64,000 nucleotides of DNA, taken from Parafannyhessea umbonata (GTDB taxonomy: Bacteria > Actinomycetota > Coriobacteriia > Coriobacteriales > Atopobiaceae). Position numbers and translations under genes: made by a program. The notes under the pieces were generated by a model, which had not been told where the DNA came from, did not search any database, and saw only the letters and a program-made list of their open reading frames with translations. The stretch lies in contig NZ_FOGP01000001.1 in assembly GCF_900111255.1 (NCBI RefSeq), positions 1 through 64,000 of the forward strand, in the 5' to 3' direction. How positions within the stretch are numbered: the first letter of the stretch is position 1; every line of letters starts with the position of its first letter. Of the stretch, positions 22,417 through 30,290 are shown in pieces.

Positions 22417-24060
22417 ATGGAGACGACGTTTGCAGACAGGCTCAGAAGTTCGATGGAGTCCAACGGCTTCAAGCAGATCGATCTGATTCGACTTGCCGAG
22501 GAGCGTGGGCAGAAGCTCGGAAAAAGCCAGATCAGTCAGTACCTAAGCGGAAAGACCGAGCCGCGTCCCGGAATCATGGAGCTGCTGGCCGACATTCTTT
22601 CCGTGAGCGAGGACTGGCTCGCGGGGGATGGCTACGGCTCCTCGTCTTACGCATCCTCTTCGTCGCTCTCCTATGCCACGCCGTCCATGGGGTCCGCGGG
22701 CGATGACGCCTCCCAGACCGACTCCGTCACGGGTTCGCAGGAAGGCGCCACGTCGAAGCCGAGTCCTTCTCCCGCGCCGCGTCCTCAGGCGCCCAGGCGC
22801 TCTCGCTCTCGCAGGGCATCCCGCCAACCCGAGATGGAGAACGGCGTGCGCATGTTCACCAAGTCTCACAAGCTCGACAACGTCTTGTACGACGTCCGCG
22901 GCCCCGTGCTCGACGAGGCGAATCGCATGGAGGACCAGGGCGTCCACGTGCTCAAGCTGAACATCGGCAACCCGGCGCCCTTTGGCTTCCGCACTCCCGA
23001 CGAGGTCGTAAAGGACATGCAGGACCAGCTGAGGGACTGCGAGGGCTATTCCGACAGCCGCGGCCTCTTCTCGGCGCGCAAGGCCATCATGCAGTACGAC
23101 CAGCTCAAGGGCATCCCCAACGTGGACGTGGAGGACATCTACACCGGAAACGGCGCCTCCGAGCTCATCAACCTTGCCATGTCGGCATTCCTGGACGACG
23201 GGGACGAGATCCTGATTCCCAGCCCCGACTACCCGCTGTGGACGGCTTCCGCGACGCTGGCCGGCGGTCGCGTGATCCACTACGTCTGCGACGAGCAGGC
23301 CAACTGGTACCCCGACATCGACGACATCCGCTCGAAGATCACCCCGCGTACCAAGGGCATCGTCATCATCAATCCTAACAACCCCACGGGCGCCCTGTAT
23401 CCCAAGGAGGTCCTCGAGGAGATCGTCCAGGTGGCGCGCGAGCACCAGCTGGTGATCTTCTCGGACGAGATCTACGATCGCCTGGTGATGGACGGCAAGG
23501 AGCACGTCTCCATCGCGAGCCTCGCGCCCGACCTGTTCTGCATCACGTTCAATGGCCTCTCCAAGAGCCACATGATCGCGGGCTACCGCATCGGCTGGAT
23601 GAGCCTCTCCGGCAACAAGCGCATCGCGAGGGACCTAATCGATGGCATCAACATGCTGTCGAACATGCGCCTGTGCTCTAACGTCCCCGCGCAGTCCGTC
23701 GTCCAGACCTGCCTGGGCGGCATCCAGCGCGCCAAGAACTATCTGGTTCCCGGTGGTCGCATCTACGACCAGCGCGAGTACGTCTACGATCGCCTGTCGC
23801 AGATGGAGGGCGTCACGGTCAACAAGCCGGACGCCGCGTTCTACATGTTCCCGCGCCTTGACCCCCAGAAGTTCAACATCCGCGACGACGACCAGTTCGC
23901 CCTCGATCTCCTCAAAGAGAAGCACGTCCTGATCGTGGGCGGCAAGGGGTTCAACTGGATGACGCCGGGCTACTTCCGCGTGGTCTACCTGCCGCGCATG
24001 CACACGCTCGAGGACGCGATGGACAACCTTGAGGACTTCCTGCGCTATTACAGGCAGTAG
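22417..24060 (+). CDS. XRE helix-turn-helix domain fused to AlaA-type aminotransferase
   Basis: The 547-residue protein has an XRE DNA-binding domain (about residues 1-70, with LGKSQISQYLSGKTEP), a low-complexity Ser/Pro/Arg linker (71-142, ending in the basic RRSRSRRASR), and a complete fold-type I aminotransferase (about 146-547). The aminotransferase resembles alanine transaminase AlaA/AlaT, with INPNNPTGALYPKEV and PLP lysine K383 in FNGLSKSHM. It may be a metabolic enzyme that also regulates transcription, like MocR proteins but built from XRE rather than GntR. ATG 22417 has GGAGGG upstream, behind repeated TGAACT motifs. Similar fusions are annotated in related actinobacteria; the role is not established as far as I know. 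Confidence 0.88.
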   Translation: METTFADRLRSSMESNGFKQIDLIRLAEERGQKLGKSQISQYLSGKTEPRPGIMELLADILSVSEDWLAGDGYGSSSYASSSSLSYATPSMGSAGDDASQTDSVTGSQEGATSKPSPSPAPRPQAPRRSRSRRASRQPEMENGVRMFTKSHKLDNVLYDVRGPVLDEANRMEDQGVHVLKLNIGNPAPFGFRTPDEVVKDMQDQLRDCEGYSDSRGLFSARKAIMQYDQLKGIPNVDVEDIYTGNGASELINLAMSAFLDDGDEILIPSPDYPLWTASATLAGGRVIHYVCDEQANWYPDIDDIRSKITPRTKGIVIINPNNPTGALYPKEVLEEIVQVAREHQLVIFSDEIYDRLVMDGKEHVSIASLAPDLFCITFNGLSKSHMIAGYRIGWMSLSGNKRIARDLIDGINMLSNMRLCSNVPAQSVVQTCLGGIQRAKNYLVPGGRIYDQREYVYDRLSQMEGVTVNKPDAAFYMFPRLDPQKFNIRDDDQFALDLLKEKHVLIVGGKGFNWMTPGYFRVVYLPRMHTLEDAMDNLEDFLRYYRQ

Positions 24061-24106
24061 GGACTCGCGCACGGCGAGAGCGAAGGCGGTTCCTCGGCAA
24101 TGAACG

Positions 24107-24143
24107 CACGCCCTTCTCCCCAAAATAGGGGGAGAAGGGCGTG
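24107..24143. terminator. Hairpin between the convergent aminotransferase and TIM-barrel genes
   Basis: Positions 24107-24121 and 24129-24143 form a perfect 15-bp stem (CACGCCCTTCTCCCC arm) with a 7-nt loop. It lies between two convergent stop codons, so it can serve both, although no long T-run follows. Confidence 0.75.
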
Positions 24144-24183
24144 TCGCGTTTGGCTTGAAAATTTCAGGAAGGCGTGCCTAGCG

Positions 24184-24960
24184 CTACTGCAGCGTGTCGC
24201 CGCCGGTCAGAATCTCGAGGAAGTCGCGCAGGGTATCCTGGTCGGTGTCGGTCGTCTTGAAGTTGAACTCGGGGTTCTTGGTCTTGAGCGCGCGGTACTG
24301 CGACATGAACTCCCCGATGATCTGTCCCGTGGTGGGTGGGGTGTAGACGATGGAGTTCGCGCCGGCTTCGATGGTGGCCAGGATCGATTCGTCGGAGTTG
24401 CCGCCCGTCGCGATGATGGGGACCTTGGGGAACTCCTCACGAATCTGACGGACGACCTCGGGGGTCTTGGCGCCGGCCGCGACGTTGAGGATCGAGACGC
24501 CGGCATCCAGGCGACCCTGGATGTCCTCGCCCTCGTCGGCGACGGTCGCGACGATGGGAATGTCGATCAGCCTGCGGATCAGGCGGATGTTCGAGTTGCT
24601 CATGGGCGTGTTCACCACGACGCCAAAGGCACCCTGGGCCTCGGCGTCCTGCGCGATGACGGCCGAGCGAACCCCCTTGGTCACGCCGCCTCCGACTCCC
24701 ACGAAGACGGGGGCCATGGCGGAGTTGATGACGGCCTGCGAGATGGTCTGCTGCGGGGTGAACGGGTAGACGGCCAGGACCGCGTCGGCGTTGCAGTTGC
24801 GGATGATGGCGACGTCGGTCGAGAAGATGATCGTCTTGATGCGACGACCCATGACGACCATGCCCTTTGCCTTGTAGATGGTCTCGGGAAGCCTGAGCGC
24901 GTGAGCGCGCAGCGTGCCGGAGATGCGAGGGATGTGGTCGTCGGTGTTGGGCGTGCCCAT
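24184..24960 (-). CDS. Uncharacterised TIM-barrel-like protein, often labelled hydrolase
   Basis: The 258-residue protein looks like a (beta/alpha)8 barrel. Repeating strand-Gly motifs include VFVGVGGGVTKG, GAFGVVVNTPMSN, IPIVATVADEGED and PIIATGGNSDES, the last typical of a phosphate-binding end. It begins with a conserved segment (RAHALRLPETIYKAKGMVV) shared with proteins of anaerobic Firmicutes and Actinobacteria that are automatically named hydrolase. No function is proven to my knowledge. AAGGAGG precedes ATG 24960. It is monocistronic and convergent with the XRE-aminotransferase gene. Confidence 0.7.
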   Translation of the reverse strand: MGTPNTDDHIPRISGTLRAHALRLPETIYKAKGMVVMGRRIKTIIFSTDVAIIRNCNADAVLAVYPFTPQQTISQAVINSAMAPVFVGVGGGVTKGVRSAVIAQDAEAQGAFGVVVNTPMSNSNIRLIRRLIDIPIVATVADEGEDIQGRLDAGVSILNVAAGAKTPEVVRQIREEFPKVPIIATGGNSDESILATIEAGANSIVYTPPTTGQIIGEFMSQYRALKTKNPEFNFKTTDTDQDTLRDFLEILTGGDTLQ

Positions 24961-25221
24961 TTAGGCCTCCTTAGTGACATGCGGGATACGGCTTCGTTTC
25001 GGCCCAAGAATGATAGTTCCCATTCGGCGGCGCTGTAAAGCCTTCTTTTACGACGATGTGCCAGACGCACAATGGCTCTGGTGGGAAGCGACGCCATCGG
25101 TGCGGCCCGCGGCGTGCGCCGCACGTGCGACGGGTGTGGGGTGGGGTATAAGGAACGAAGGAGACGCCGTCCCGTCGCCCGAATGGCGGGCGCGGGTCCA
25201 AATGCTTTGGAAGGGGAGCCC

Positions 25222-25854
25222 ATGAACGTCATCTTGGTCAACGGAAGCCCTCACAGGAGGGGATGCACCGCTCGCGCGCTGCAGGAGGTCGCCGTTCCGC
25301 TCAAGGATGCCGGCATCGACGTCGTTGACTTCTGGATAGGCTCGAGGGAGCTCGGCGGATGCAAGGCCTGTGGCTATTGCTCCACGGCCGGCAAGTGCGT
25401 CATGGAAGACAAGGTGAACGAGTTCAACGAGCTCGCCCTCGACGCCGACGGCTTCGTGTTCGGATCGCCCGTCTACTACGCCTCTATGGCCGGACAGATG
25501 CGCTCGTTCATGGATCGAGTATTCTATTCGTCCAACGACCCCCGTCGCTTTCACATGAAGCCTGCCGCCGGCATTTCGAACTCCCGTCGCGCGGGCAGCG
25601 TGACCACGTACGACCAGTTCAACAAGTACTTCGGAATCAGCAACATGCTCATCGTGTCCGGAAGCTACTGGAACGAGACGCACGGGTTCACTCCCGATGA
25701 CGTCGAGAAGGACATAGAGGGCTTGCGCACGATGCGCGCCATCGGATTGAACATGGCATACGTGCTGAGGGCGAAGGAGGCTGCGGCCGCCGCGGGCATC
25801 CAAGTGCCCGAGCGGCTGTCTGGTCCCAGCACAAGCTTTATGGATGGCAAGTAG
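25222..25854 (+). CDS. Iron-sulfur flavoprotein / NADPH-dependent FMN reductase family
   Basis: The 210-residue flavodoxin-fold protein has the FMN phosphate loop VNGSPHRRGCT (about residues 6-16), a cysteine motif C-x2-C-x2-C-x5-C in GCKACGYCSTAGKC (about 47-60), and GSPVYYASMAGQMRSFMDR near the isoalloxazine site. The cysteine spacing suggests a bound Fe-S cluster, as in iron-sulfur flavoproteins of anaerobes that reduce oxygen species or quinones. ATG 25222 has AAGGGGAG upstream. It converges with the Spx/ArsC-like gene after 8 bp. The electron donor and acceptor are unknown. Confidence 0.85.
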   Translation: MNVILVNGSPHRRGCTARALQEVAVPLKDAGIDVVDFWIGSRELGGCKACGYCSTAGKCVMEDKVNEFNELALDADGFVFGSPVYYASMAGQMRSFMDRVFYSSNDPRRFHMKPAAGISNSRRAGSVTTYDQFNKYFGISNMLIVSGSYWNETHGFTPDDVEKDIEGLRTMRAIGLNMAYVLRAKEAAAAAGIQVPERLSGPSTSFMDGK

Positions 25855-25862
25855 GAGCCGGC

Positions 25863-26204
25863 CTACTCCCAGGTCTTCCAGACGTCGGGCTCGAACCCCA
25901 CGGTCGCCTTCTTGCCGTTGCGTACGATGGGCGTGCGCATGACCTGCTGGTTCTCGAGCAGGACGTCGACAAGCATGGACTTCGGCGTGTGCTGCACCAG
26001 GGCGAGTGCATAGCCGTCCTTGCACTGTGGGTTCAGAAGCTGGGCGATTCCGCCGACGGCAGACGCGACGGAGTTCAGCTCTCCCTTCGAGAGCCCCTTT
26101 TCGCGCATGTCGATGTACTGGAACTTGATGCGGCGCTCTTTGAACCAGCGCTCGGCCTTCTTGGAGTCGTTGCTCTTCTTGCTGCCGAAAATCTGAACGT
26201 TCAT
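25863..26204 (-). CDS. ArsC/Spx-like protein without the active-site cysteine
   Basis: The 113-residue protein has the ArsC/Spx/YffB thioredoxin-like fold: MNVQIFGSKKSNDSKKAER at the N-terminus, then FQYIDMREKGLSKGEL and RTPIVRNGKKATVGFEPDVW at the C-terminus. The position of the redox Cys (C-x2-C or C-x2-S) reads KKSNDS, and the only cysteine is C62. It cannot act as an arsenate reductase in the usual way, and a non-catalytic or Spx-like binding role is possible. Its RBS GGAGT precedes ATG 26204. Confidence 0.75.
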   Translation of the reverse strand: MNVQIFGSKKSNDSKKAERWFKERRIKFQYIDMREKGLSKGELNSVASAVGGIAQLLNPQCKDGYALALVQHTPKSMLVDVLLENQQVMRTPIVRNGKKATVGFEPDVWKTWE

Positions 26205-26560
26205 CGTGACTCCAATCTTGTCTTGTGACCCGGTCGCGCGTCGGCTACCTGCGCCTGCTCTTGAACGTCTGGTCGAGGGCGACGTGGCCGCAGCTGCAAC
26301 GAGCCAGATAATCAGGCTGCGTCCCAGACTCCCGTGCAGAAGTCGACGCCAAGGCAGAGGGCGGTCGCGGCGATTCAGAGCACTGCCTTCCGGCCGTTGG
26401 CTTCGGTGGATGCCCTGCCCGCGCGGCTTTGGTCATCCTGCTCCAGAATCATGATGCACTCCTTGTTCGGCGCGCCTGCTACAAACGTATCAGACTATCC
26501 CCGTGTCGTGCGGGGCCGGCGCGCCGGGGCTCCCGTCTGGACACGAACGTAGCTCCCGGT
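26205..26560. other. Intergenic region without a convincing gene
   Basis: About 355 bp hold no ORF with coding character. On the minus strand, 26289-26233 could encode a C-terminal fragment, DYLARCSCGHVALDQTFKS, that looks like a zinc-ribbon end, with nothing coherent upstream. A good ribosome site and ATG (minus, about 26452) opens a reading frame of only 25 codons. Long imperfect repeats (CCGGCGCGCCGG core near 26517-26528 inside CGTGTC/GACACG) and a terminator at its end suggest a decayed gene or a structured RNA. Confidence 0.35.
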
Positions 26561-26595
26561 GCCCGGTTGCCGCCGCCAACCGGGCCCGACTTTTT
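26561..26595 (+). terminator. Orphan plus-strand terminator upstream of the threonine dehydratase-like gene
   Basis: GCCCGGTTG and CAACCGGGC (26561-26569 and 26577-26585) form a perfect 9-bp stem followed by CCGACTTTTT. No plus-strand gene ends within 700 bp upstream. It may end a small RNA or act as an attenuator for the gene starting at 26685. Confidence 0.7.
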
Positions 26596-26684
26596 GACAA
26601 CCAGCGGTTGCGTCCGTCAAAGTCGCAGCTAGATACCTATACTAGTGGCAAAGGCTTTAGCCTCGGATTAAGGGGTGGTGGCGC

Positions 26685-27683
26685 ATGCCGTTCGATTTCC
26701 AGGAGGTTTGGGAGGCTCGCGAGCGCATTCGCGGCTACGTGCGGAAGACCCCGCTCGAGGAATCCTATTACCTGGGAACGGGCCTGGGCGGCAGGTTCCC
26801 GAAGACCGGGCGCCGCTACTTCTTCAAGCTCGAGTGCCTTCAGCGCGCGAAGAGCTTCAAGATTCGTGGTGCCCTGAACAAGATGCTGACGCTCACGCCC
26901 GGGGAGGTCCGCCGCGGGGTGGCTGCGGTCTCGTCGGGAAACCACGGCAGCTCGGTCGCATACGCCGCGTCCATCTTGGGCATCAAGGCGCCCAAGATCA
27001 TCGTGCCCTCAACCACGCCTCAGTCGAAGCTGGACAAGATTCGCTACTTCGGCGGCGACGTCCTTCTGATGGGAGACAACTACGACGGCGCGCACGTTCA
27101 GGGGCTCGCCTACATCCGCGAGCATGGGCTTACGCTGATTGACTCGTGCGACGAGGATCCGAAGGTCTACGGCGGGCAGGGCACGGTGGGCCTCGAGATT
27201 ATGGAGCAGAACCCCGACATCGACACCATCATCTGTCCCATGGGTGGCGGAAGCCTGGCCACGGGTGTGGCGACGGCCGCCAAGCACGCAAGGCCCGGCG
27301 TGCGCGTCTTCGGCGTGCAGACGGAGGCCTCGCCAGCCTTCGTGGCATCGTATCGCGATGGCGTGATGTACGAGGAGTACCCGACCATTGGCGAGACCAT
27401 CTGTGACGCGACGGTTGGCGGCGTCGGCAGGCTTGCCTACGAGCTCGACCGCGATCTTCTGGACGGCATACTCGTTGAGCCGGAGGAGACCGTGCGCCGC
27501 GCGGTCGCGTTCATGGCACGGGGCGAGAAGTTCCTATGTGAGGGGGCTGGCTGCCTCGCCGTGGCTGCAGTCATGAACCATGCCGAACAGATTGGCGGAA
27601 GGAACGTCGCCCTGGTCGTGAGCGGCGGAAACATCGACGGAGATGCCCTCGCGCGCGTGCTGAACGAGTTCCCCGACGCCTAG
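26685..27683 (+). CDS. Threonine/serine dehydratase-type PLP enzyme
   Basis: The 332-residue fold-type II PLP enzyme lacks a C-terminal ACT regulatory domain, so it is the catabolic type. PLP lysine lies in RAKSFKIRGAL (about residue 65), SSGNHGSS (about 86-93) binds substrate, and MGGGSLATG (about 186-194) binds the phosphate. It deaminates threonine or serine to 2-oxobutyrate or pyruvate; 3-hydroxyaspartate ammonia-lyase is an alternative within the family. ATG 26685 has AAGGGGTGG upstream. A TATACT -10 lies at 26638-26643 and a terminator 90 nt upstream. Confidence 0.85.
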   Translation: MPFDFQEVWEARERIRGYVRKTPLEESYYLGTGLGGRFPKTGRRYFFKLECLQRAKSFKIRGALNKMLTLTPGEVRRGVAAVSSGNHGSSVAYAASILGIKAPKIIVPSTTPQSKLDKIRYFGGDVLLMGDNYDGAHVQGLAYIREHGLTLIDSCDEDPKVYGGQGTVGLEIMEQNPDIDTIICPMGGGSLATGVATAAKHARPGVRVFGVQTEASPAFVASYRDGVMYEEYPTIGETICDATVGGVGRLAYELDRDLLDGILVEPEETVRRAVAFMARGEKFLCEGAGCLAVAAVMNHAEQIGGRNVALVVSGGNIDGDALARVLNEFPDA

Positions 27684-27716
27684 TGGGATTCCCTGCGCAC
27701 GGAGCGTCACTGCCGG

Positions 27717-28655
27717 CTAGCCCCTCGGGGTGAAGATGGGAAGGCTTTCGACCTTTCGGTCTCCCGTGGGACGGCTGCGCATGGCCAGACCGCGCTCGTT
27801 CTCCTCCTCGCACATGAACTCCGGCATCCTGCCGTCCGCGGTGGCTCGGGCAATCTGTGCGATGGCGTCGGCCACGGCGTCGTCGGCCGACGCGCCGATG
27901 TGCCAGCGGGCGGCCCTTGCCACCTCGTCCGTCGCGTTCGCAACAGCCACGGAGTTGGGGTACAGGTCAATCAGCTCGAGGTCGTTCTCGGCATCGCCGA
28001 AGACCGCGACCTCCTCGGGCTCGAGCCCCAGGTGCCTGCGCAGGACCTCGGCGCCCATGGCCTTGCTCCAGTTTTCGGGGGCGATGTCGAGCAGGGGAAC
28101 CTGCGGGCCGGGCGAGAAGAACCTCAACCCCCCGACGTGCTCGCTCAGGCGCCGGCGCATGGCCTCCATGCGCTCGGGGTCCGCCAGGACGCGGATGTTC
28201 GCCTTTACGACGGGTGCGTCGGGCAGCGTGGTGCAGACGGTTATCTCGTCGCCGCCCTGCGAGACGGCGTGGCGCGCGTCCGTGGGGTCGGAGGAGATGA
28301 CGAACCTCTGGGCGTGCTCGCGCTCGACTCCCAAGGTGAGGCACATGACGAAGTCGGGCTCGTCCCTCAGGAGGTCGGCGACCTTCTGCAGGCCTGCCGG
28401 GTCAAGGGTCTCGCGATGCAGGATTTTGCCGTCCGCGCGCACGACCTGGCCGTTCGAGAAGGCTGCCGTTGCGCAGCAGCGCTCGTCTCCGTCGAACGCG
28501 CTGAGGACGCCCGCGAAGACGCGCCCGGTGATCGCCGAGAAGTGAACGCCCGCGTCAAGTGCCGCGTGGATGCCGTCTAGCGCGTGGTCGGTCGCGTGCT
28601 CCAGGCCAAAGTGGATGAGGGTCTCGTCTAGGTCGCTCAAGATGAGCTTGATCAC
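27717..28655 (-). CDS. Cof-type HAD-superfamily phosphatase
   Basis: The 312-residue protein has HAD motif I LSDLDETLIHFG (nucleophile Asp about residue 7), motif II Ser/Thr in SAITGR, a type IIB cap (about 85-200), motif III Lys in NWSKAMG, and motif IV GDAENDLELI. Cof-type members hydrolyse sugar phosphates, nucleotides or cofactors. The start is GTG 28655 with GAGGAG upstream. The C-terminus is about 40 residues longer than usual and ends in a basic, Pro-rich segment. It is divergent from the pseudo-esterase gene. Confidence 0.86.
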   Translation of the reverse strand: MIKLILSDLDETLIHFGLEHATDHALDGIHAALDAGVHFSAITGRVFAGVLSAFDGDERCCATAAFSNGQVVRADGKILHRETLDPAGLQKVADLLRDEPDFVMCLTLGVEREHAQRFVISSDPTDARHAVSQGGDEITVCTTLPDAPVVKANIRVLADPERMEAMRRRLSEHVGGLRFFSPGPQVPLLDIAPENWSKAMGAEVLRRHLGLEPEEVAVFGDAENDLELIDLYPNSVAVANATDEVARAARWHIGASADDAVADAIAQIARATADGRMPEFMCEEENERGLAMRSRPTGDRKVESLPIFTPRG

Positions 28656-28811
28656 GTTCTTCTCCTCTGCTTCTTCGGTGTGACGAGGCTCATTATGGGC
28701 GAAGATGAACTTTTGCCTCACGACAACGGCCTGCGTGCGCTATCTCCATGGACAGAACTATTAAAATGTCAGTCAAAACGTCAATTCCCCTGCCAGCAAA
28801 AGGAGAGTCGC

Positions 28812-30263
28812 ATGAAGGCTCAGATGTTCACCCTCGAGAGCAAGGACCTGCAGAAAAGCTTCGACGTCGCCGTGTTTGGTGAATCGGGCACGCCCGTGTT
28901 GGTCTTCCCGGAGGGGGATTCGTCGTTTGCCAGCTGGCAGGAGGCAGGCATGATCGACGGCCTTGCGAGCCTGATGGACGACGGCGCGGTCCAGCTGTTC
29001 TGCGTCGACTCCGCCGACGACCTTGGCTGGTACTCGCGCTTTGCCATCGACGAGTACCGCGTGGACAACATCGAGGGCTACCTCTCGTTCGTTAAGGACG
29101 GGCTCGTGCCGTTCGTCCGTGCGCACGCGGCCTCGCCTGCGGCGCCTGTCGCGCTTGGTGCCGGCATGGGCGCCCTCAATGCGACGCTCGCCGTGCTGCG
29201 TGACCCCGCGTCCTTTGGTGGCCTACTCGCGCTCTCCGGAAGCTACGACGTTCGCGCCTTCGTGAACGGTGAGCCCTCGGCCCTCTGGGAGAAGGTCTCG
29301 CCCCTCTCGCTGGTGGACGCTCTTGGACCGCGCGCCAAGGCGACTCAGGAGCTCAAGAGGCTTCGCCTGGCGTTCGTCTGCGGTCAGGAGCAGAGCGAGT
29401 CGGGCATCGCCTCCCAGAAGACGCTCGAGGAGGCGCTTGCCCAGAAGGGGGTCAAGGCGACCTTCGAGTACTGGGGTTATGACGTCTCGCACAGCTGGGG
29501 CTGGTGGCTCGAGGAGACTAGGCAGCTGCTTCCCGCGATCCTGAGCCCGGGTGGGCTGGAGGAGCGCAGGGTCTCGGCCCGCGTCGCATATGCGGCAAAC
29601 GAGGACGAGCATGCCCGTGCCGCGCTGACGGATGCGCGCGAGCGCCTGGCCGCAGCCCGCGACGCACTCAAGATTGCCATCAAGGACGCCGAGGCCACTG
29701 CGGCGCGCGTCCAGCGCGAGGACGCCTCTGTCGAGCAGAAGCGCGGGCGCGAGGCCGACCTGATGGCCAAGGCCGCGAAGCTCTGGGAGGAGCGCGACCG
29801 GGTGGCCGCCCTCCTTGCGGAGGCCGAGGGCAAGGCGCGTGACGTCCAGGGCCAGGCAGATGCTGCCGCACACGACCGCGCCGACGCCGAGTGGATTGCC
29901 GGCGAGGCGAAGGCCGCGGTCGAGCACGCAACCCAGAACAGGCTGTCCGCAGAGGCGAGGATCGCCGAGTGCGAGGCGGCCGTCGAAGCGGCCCAGGCGG
30001 CGAGTGCCGCTGCGGCCAGCGCGCTGAGCGCGGTCAGGGCCGAGGCGGACGCAGAGGTCGCCGCCGCGAAGAGGCCCGCGGCCAAGAAGGCCGCCACGAA
30101 GAGGCCCGCGGTCAAGAAGGCCGCCACGAAGAAGCCCGCGGCCAAGAAGGCCGCCTCGAAGAAGCCCGCGGCCAAGAAGGCCGCCACGACCAAGAAGACA
30201 ACCGGCACCTCGGGCGCCAAGGGCGGCAAGGCTTCGCCCAAGGCAGCCAGGGGCGCAAAGTAG
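28812..30263 (+). CDS. Pseudo-esterase with coiled coil and histone H1-like Lys/Ala/Pro tail
   Basis: The 483-residue protein has three parts. Residues 1-243 look like the COG4947 esterase fold, with YWGYDVSHSWGWW providing the usual His (H227). The elbow reads GAGMG (116-120) where G-x-S-x-G is expected, so the nucleophile is G118. Residues about 262-416 are an Ala/Glu/Lys/Arg-rich coiled coil. Residues 418-483 are a basic tail with four decapeptides like KRPAAKKAAT, as in histone H1-like Hc1/AlgP proteins. It is probably a non-catalytic scaffold that binds nucleic acid or another polyanion. ATG 28812 has AAAAGGAGAG upstream. The acetyltransferase gene follows by 27 nt. Confidence 0.82.
   Translation: MKAQMFTLESKDLQKSFDVAVFGESGTPVLVFPEGDSSFASWQEAGMIDGLASLMDDGAVQLFCVDSADDLGWYSRFAIDEYRVDNIEGYLSFVKDGLVPFVRAHAASPAAPVALGAGMGALNATLAVLRDPASFGGLLALSGSYDVRAFVNGEPSALWEKVSPLSLVDALGPRAKATQELKRLRLAFVCGQEQSESGIASQKTLEEALAQKGVKATFEYWGYDVSHSWGWWLEETRQLLPAILSPGGLEERRVSARVAYAANEDEHARAALTDARERLAAARDALKIAIKDAEATAARVQREDASVEQKRGREADLMAKAAKLWEERDRVAALLAEAEGKARDVQGQADAAAHDRADAEWIAGEAKAAVEHATQNRLSAEARIAECEAAVEAAQAASAAAASALSAVRAEADAEVAAAKRPAAKKAATKRPAVKKAATKKPAAKKAASKKPAAKKAATTKKTTGTSGAKGGKASPKAARGAK
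30061..30180 (+). repeat. Four tandem 30-bp repeats in the basic tail
   Basis: Four in-frame 30-bp units (30061-30090, 30091-30120, 30121-30150, 30151-30180) differ by one to three bases and encode the decapeptides of the Lys/Ala/Pro tail. Such near-identical units can change copy number by slippage, so tail length may vary between strains. Confidence 0.9.
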
Positions 30264-30290
30264 CGCGCCCGCTCGAGTGAGGAAGAGACG

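Noticed and set aside
26205-26600. SRP RNA, RNase P RNA or tmRNA
   Set aside because: None of the core signature segments (GGAAGG/GCAGC of SRP, GAGGAAAGTCC of RNase P, tRNA-like ends of tmRNA) are present.
26561-26684. T-box or other amino-acid riboswitch before the threonine dehydratase-like gene
   Set aside because: No T-box consensus (AGGGTGGNACCGCG-like) or specifier loop can be found; only the terminator remains.
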